Origin: Halieaceae bacterium
Lineage (GTDB): Bacteria; Pseudomonadota; Gammaproteobacteria; Pseudomonadales; Halieaceae
NCBI GenBank assembly: GCA_002683395.1
Contig: NYTG01000007.1
Coordinates: forward strand, 34,085-51,369
Direction: 5' to 3'
DNA: 17,285 bases
Shown here one piece after another: positions 13,980-17,285 of the stretch. Numbering within the stretch: the stretch's first letter is position 1; every line of letters begins with the position of its first letter. Under the pieces are notes generated by a model. The model had not been told where the DNA came from. It searched no databases and saw only the letters and a list, made by a program, of their open reading frames with translations. Both the position numbers and the translations under genes were made by a program.

Positions 13980-15310
13980 TCCAGCGCCCGCAGAATCCTT
14001 CTTACGCGCCAGGTGATCAGCGCGGCGGCGACTGCAATTCCCAGAATTGTGGTGTACCAAAAATCCACGGTGCCTTCGGGGGTGCCGTCACCCCAGTGAA
14101 TGGCCAGAAGATAACCCAATGGCAGGGCGAGCCCCCAATACGACAGGGTCACCACCAAAAAGGGAAAGCGCGTTTCTTTGTAAGCGCGCAGCACAAAGGA
14201 TCCGACAATCTGCACGACATCGATCATGATGAACAGCGCCGCCAGACGGAGCAATCTCAAGGCAAGGTCGCGGATATCGCCCGACTGGGTGTAGGAGCCA
14301 ATGATCGCGTCGGGGAACAGCAGTAGCAGCAGCATGGCCAGGAGTCCAATGAGCGTGGACAGCGCAGCCCCCACCCGGAGCGCCATGCGCACGCCATGGG
14401 CATTTTGAGCTCCGATTGCATGGCCCATCCGGGTTGCCATGGCGCTACCAATACTGATCATGGGTATATAAAAAACATCCCACACATTGATGGCAATTTG
14501 GTGTGCCGCCACCGCCGAATCACCGAGCGTCGCGATAAGCAGGGTGATTGCCGAAAACACGCCCGTCTCCAAAAAAAAGGTGAGGCCGACCGGAAAACCG
14601 ACGGCCAGAATCTCGGCAATTCGGCTCCAGTCAGGCCCCTCTAGCCAGCGATCCGGAAGATACGGCTGGATCGAGCGGGCTGTCAGGACGTAAAGTAAAA
14701 TGATGATCGTGCTGATCCACATGGATGCCGCGGTCGCAAGGCCGCAGCCTTCGGCGCCGAGTTCGGGTGCACCCCATTCACCAAAAATCAGCATGTAGTT
14801 CAGTGGCACGTTGGCGATAAAGCCCACGACGCTCGCCATGGCAAAAGGTGCGGTGATGCCCAGCCCTTGAGTGTGATAGCGCAGCGCCAAGAAAATGCCC
14901 AAGGCGGGAAAGCCGAGTCCAACCCGGCTCACATAAGCGGCGGTTTTCGCGGCGGTCTCGGGGGGAAGGCCCAGAATGCCAATGAAGGCGCTACTGCCAA
15001 GGCACAGCGGAGTCACCACTGCACTGAGTGCCACGGCCACCCACAATCCCTGAGGCAGGAAACTGCGGACCCGCTCGATGCGACCCGCGCCGTAATCCTG
15101 CGCCACGATAGCGGAGCACGCGAATAAGGTTCCCAAAATGATCAGGTAGAGCGGGAGCCAAATGTTGAACCCAACCGCAATTGCTGCGAGGTCGGTATCT
15201 CCGTAGTTGCCGGCCATTAAGGTATCCACCACACCGGTGCCGATTTGCGCGGTCTGAGCAATTAGCAGCGGCCAGGCAATACGCCAGAGGGGGCCCAGCT
15301 CATTGAGCAT
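13976..15310 (-). CDS. MATE-family multidrug/cation efflux transporter (NorM-like)
   Basis: A polytopic inner-membrane protein of 444 residues with the 12-helix length and pattern of MATE exporters, which expel cationic drugs or metabolites using Na+ or H+ gradients. The family start is seen in P-L-L-I-A-Q-T-A-Q-I-G-T-G-V-V-D-T-L-M-A-G, with the conserved acidic residue of helix 1 in V-V-D-T. Later come G-F-P-V-G-L-T-F-F-L-E-T-G (helix 7 with its conserved Glu) and A-A-H-Q-I-A-I-N-V-W. Start: ATG at 15310; a GTG 9 bp upstream (15317-15319) is a possible alternative, and neither has a clear Shine-Dalgarno. Substrate unknown. It is divergent from the RNA helicase and convergent with moeB (10-bp gap). 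Confidence 0.9.
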   Translation of the reverse strand: MLNELGPLWRIAWPLLIAQTAQIGTGVVDTLMAGNYGDTDLAAIAVGFNIWLPLYLIILGTLFACSAIVAQDYGAGRIERVRSFLPQGLWVAVALSAVVTPLCLGSSAFIGILGLPPETAAKTAAYVSRVGLGFPALGIFLALRYHTQGLGITAPFAMASVVGFIANVPLNYMLIFGEWGAPELGAEGCGLATAASMWISTIIILLYVLTARSIQPYLPDRWLEGPDWSRIAEILAVGFPVGLTFFLETGVFSAITLLIATLGDSAVAAHQIAINVWDVFYIPMISIGSAMATRMGHAIGAQNAHGVRMALRVGAALSTLIGLLAMLLLLLFPDAIIGSYTQSGDIRDLALRLLRLAALFIMIDVVQIVGSFVLRAYKETRFPFLVVTLSYWGLALPLGYLLAIHWGDGTPEGTVDFWYTTILGIAVAAALITWRVRRILRALD

Positions 15311-15371
15311 TTGCGGCACGAAACGGGGTGGATGAGTATCGGTCGTGGGTTGGAATCAGAGCTCTACGCAG

Positions 15372-15380
15372 TGTGGATAA
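15372..15380 (-). promoter_or_regulatory. Perfect DnaA box
   Basis: On the minus strand the bases read TTATCCACA, the exact high-affinity (R1-type) DnaA 9-mer. It lies in the divergent spacer, about 27 bp upstream of the proposed rhlB -10. A lone box can act as a regulatory DnaA site. Chance occurrence anywhere in a window of this size is roughly one in eight for the exact 9-mer on either strand. Confidence 0.45.
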
Positions 15381-15405
15381 TCCGGCAGTTTAACCTGCTT
15401 CCCTG

Positions 15406-15414
15406 TGCTAGAAT
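15406..15414 (+). promoter_or_regulatory. Extended -10 promoter for the RNA helicase
   Basis: TGCTAGAAT is a TGn-extended -10 (TAGAAT, 5/6). Transcription would start near 15421, about 22 nt before the GTG start at 15443. No convincing -35 is seen at the usual distance. Confidence 0.5.
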
Positions 15415-15442
15415 TCGCGCTCATTTTTTCCCGGCAATTGTT

Positions 15443-16660
15443 GTGCAAGAAAATGCCGTCGCGCAGAGCGAACAGGTTGAGCCCGAAGAGGCAGTATCAA
15501 CCCCACAGGTTAAATTCGATACCCTGAATCTTGACGCTTCGGTGCAGAAGGGTATCGATGCTCTGGGGTTTGAGTTCTGTTCTCCAATTCAGGGAAGCAT
15601 CCTGCCACACACGCTCGCGGGAAACGATGCCATTGGCAAAGCCCAAACCGGCACTGGGAAAACGGCTGCCTTTCTGATCACTATTTTCAACGATTTACTC
15701 CGCCACCCCATTGAGGGCGAGCGTTACCTTGGCGAGCCGCGTGCGGTGATTATTGCCCCCACTCGTGAGCTGGTGATGCAGATCGCAGAGGACGCGCAAG
15801 AGTTGGGTCGTTTCACCGGTCTCAAGACCGTAACCCTGATTGGTGGCGCCGATTACCAGAAGCAGTTGAGCAAGGTGAATGGGTCGCCAGTGGATATCAT
15901 TGTCGCGACACCTGGACGACTGATCGATTTTATGGAGCGTCGCGATCTGGCACTTGATCGGGTCGAGATTTTGGTCCTCGATGAGGGGGATCGCATGCTG
16001 GATATGGGTTTCATTCCTCAGGTGAAGCGGATTGTTCGCTCGACACCGCGCAGAGAAGATCGACAGACCCTGCTTTTTTCGGCGACCTTCACTCAGGACA
16101 TCATGAATCTGGCGCAACAATGGACTTTTGAGCCCATTACGGTGGAAATTGAACCTGAGCATGTAGCGACTGCATCGGTTGACCAGAAGGTCTACCTTGT
16201 TACGAGTCAGGAACGTTTTCCGGTATTAATGGATCTGCTCAATGATCCTGCGGTCGAGAGTGTCATCGTATTTGCCAACCGGCGTGACCAGGTAAGAAGG
16301 CTTTACGAGAAGCTTCGTAAGGCAGGCATCGACTGTGGCATGCTCTCGGGTGAAATCACCCAAGCCAAGCGGACCAAAACGCTTGAGAATTTCAAGTCGG
16401 GCCGCTCAAAGGTTATGGTTGCGACCGATGTGGCTGGTCGGGGAATTCATGTCGAAGGCATTTCCCACGTGGTGAATTACAACCTGCCCGAGGATCCCGA
16501 GGATTACGTCCATCGTATTGGCCGCACTGGCCGCGCTGGCGCCACCGGGGTATCAATCAGCTTCGCCAGTGAAGATGACGCCTTCCTGCTCCCGGATATT
16601 GAGACATTGCTGGGACATTCTCTCGCCTGCACCCCACCGCCGCTTCGCGAGCGCTCCTAA
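15443..16660 (+). CDS. rhlB: ATP-dependent RNA helicase of the DEAD-box family, RhlB-like (DEGD variant)
   Basis: A two-RecA-domain RNA helicase of 405 residues. In order: Q-motif (F25 ... G-F ... P-I-Q50), motif I A-Q-T-G-T-G-K-T (67-74), Ia A-P-T-R-E-L (105-110), Ib T-P-G-R (156-159), motif II D180-E-G-D183, motif III S-A-T, motif V V-A-T-D-V-A-G-R-G-I-H, motif VI H-R-I-G-R-T-G-R-A-G. The ending A-S-E-D-D-A-F-L-L-P-D-I-E-T-L-L-G-H-S resembles the RhlB ending, and RhlB is the helicase of the RNA degradosome. Motif II has Gly where nearly all family members have Ala. The protein stops soon after the core, without the Arg-rich tail of E. coli RhlB. GTG at 15443 is chosen because the promoter just upstream would exclude the more upstream in-frame starts; no Shine-Dalgarno is evident. 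Its stop overlaps the convergent cysZ end by 4 bp. Confidence 0.8.
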   Translation: MQENAVAQSEQVEPEEAVSTPQVKFDTLNLDASVQKGIDALGFEFCSPIQGSILPHTLAGNDAIGKAQTGTGKTAAFLITIFNDLLRHPIEGERYLGEPRAVIIAPTRELVMQIAEDAQELGRFTGLKTVTLIGGADYQKQLSKVNGSPVDIIVATPGRLIDFMERRDLALDRVEILVLDEGDRMLDMGFIPQVKRIVRSTPRREDRQTLLFSATFTQDIMNLAQQWTFEPITVEIEPEHVATASVDQKVYLVTSQERFPVLMDLLNDPAVESVIVFANRRDQVRRLYEKLRKAGIDCGMLSGEITQAKRTKTLENFKSGRSKVMVATDVAGRGIHVEGISHVVNYNLPEDPEDYVHRIGRTGRAGATGVSISFASEDDAFLLPDIETLLGHSLACTPPPLRERS

Positions 16661-17285
16661 CGCAGGGGACGTAATTCCTCGCACCACAATAGCGTAGCGC
16701 CAATCACTGCGGCGGGGATCACCATCAAGTTGAGGAACGGGATGCCGGTGAAGAATGCCACCGTACCCCCGAAGCCGATGGTCGATAGTCTGTGCGCCGC
16801 ACAGGCATCGCGCACCTCACGAAATGGCAGACGGTGATTGTCCATCGGGTAGTCGACGAACTGCAGACTCATCATCCAAGCACCCAATAAGAACCAGGCT
16901 AGCGGGGCGAAGGCATTGAAGACCGGAACGATGGTGAGTATCAGCACCGCCAATGCCATCGGCACGTAGCAGAGAAACTTCCGTATTTCACGAAACAGGG
17001 CCCGTGGCACCTCTAACAAGGTCGCTGCAATACCCTCCACTGCGGGGACCGCCTCGCCAGTGACTACCTCCTCCACCTTTTCGGCGAGTAGCGCGTGAAA
17101 AGGCGAGGTCAGCATTAACACCAGCAGGGTGGAGGCGTATCCGGTCATCAGTCCACCGACCAGCCAAAGCAGCGGGGTGATGATCCAGGATAGGAACTGA
17201 AGCCATTCGGGCACGGTGAGCATTGCGGCGTCGTAAAAATCAGTGACCAGCTCGTAAACCAGCCAGCCCATGAGGCTAAAGAGCA
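16657..17285 (-). CDS. cysZ: Sulfate transporter CysZ (5' end beyond window)
   Basis: The visible part (about 208 residues) aligns by eye with most of E. coli CysZ, an inner-membrane sulfate-uptake protein feeding cysteine synthesis. Shared pieces include V-P-E-W-L-Q-F-L-S-W, P-F-H-A-L-L-A-E-K-V, E-V-P-R-A-L-F-R-E-I-R-K-F, A-W-F-L-L-G-A-W-M-M-S-L-Q-F-V-D-Y-P-M-D-N-H, P-F-R-E-V-R and P-F-L-N-L-M-V-I-P-A-A-V-I-G-A-T. The frame is still open at 17285, and roughly 40 N-terminal residues should lie outside, so the ATG at 17271 is internal. Several hydrophobic segments (about 25-50, 100-140 and 165-195 of the visible part) fit the EI24/CysZ membrane fold. No cysK or other cys gene is seen here. Stop codon TAG interlocks with the rhlB TAA. 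Confidence 0.88.
   Translation of the reverse strand, partial: LFSLMGWLVYELVTDFYDAAMLTVPEWLQFLSWIITPLLWLVGGLMTGYASTLLVLMLTSPFHALLAEKVEEVVTGEAVPAVEGIAATLLEVPRALFREIRKFLCYVPMALAVLILTIVPVFNAFAPLAWFLLGAWMMSLQFVDYPMDNHRLPFREVRDACAAHRLSTIGFGGTVAFFTGIPFLNLMVIPAAVIGATLLWCEELRPLR

Noticed and set aside
15372..15380. Replication origin at the DnaA box
   Set aside because: There is only one box, no AT-rich unwinding region and no dnaA, dnaN, gidA or parAB gene nearby.
15311..15442. N-terminal extension of the RNA helicase by 44 codons
   Set aside because: It would run across the DnaA box and the extended -10 promoter and has no helicase family character.

Overview
The window looks like chromosomal DNA from a gammaproteobacterium of moderately high G+C. 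The core gene order is the one I know from Pseudomonas: TPR lipoprotein, lolB, ispE, tRNA-Gln, prs, rplY, pth, ychF on one strand, with hemA, prfA, prmC, moeB divergent from them. The start choices, the long acidic tail on L25 and the flanking genes would suit a marine lineage such as the OM60/NOR5 (Halieaceae) group, but that placement is an inference. I see no phage, transposon, CRISPR array, insertion sequence or plasmid gene.

Layout. Positions 1-69 hold the C-terminal Fis-type helix-turn-helix of a regulator that begins outside the window. Positions 196-1313 (minus strand) hold a two-gene accessory unit: a carboxymuconolactone-decarboxylase-fold protein and a small ABM-fold monooxygenase-like protein. 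A minus-strand elongator tRNA-Met (1507-1583), with a recognisable promoter, is divergent from an orphan acyl-CoA carboxylase carboxyltransferase gene (1693-3213). A 27-bp dyad lies between them.

Positions 3217-9892 (minus strand) form a tightly packed run of seven proteins and one tRNA. It includes two outer-membrane-type lipoproteins (TPR protein, LolB), isoprenoid synthesis (IspE), tRNA-Gln(UUG), PRPP synthesis (Prs), ribosomal protein L25, peptidyl-tRNA hydrolase and the YchF ATPase. Divergently, 9999-13965 (plus strand) holds hemA, prfA, prmC and moeB. These cover the first step of tetrapyrrole synthesis, release factor 1, the methylase of its GGQ motif, and a MoeB/ThiF-type adenylyltransferase. 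The 106-bp spacer between the two runs carries back-to-back extended -10 elements sharing one 13-bp near-palindrome.

The right end holds a MATE exporter (minus), a divergent RhlB-type RNA helicase (plus) and a CysZ-type sulfate transporter cut by the window edge (minus). The helicase has DEGD in place of DEAD.

Most of this is conserved housekeeping, and I did not find a convincing new multi-gene system. The observations most worth following are the altered helicase motif II, the perfect DnaA box in front of that helicase, the symmetric divergent promoter at hemA, the dyad upstream of the orphan carboxyltransferase, and the CMD/ABM pair. There is no gene-free stretch longer than 300 bases.
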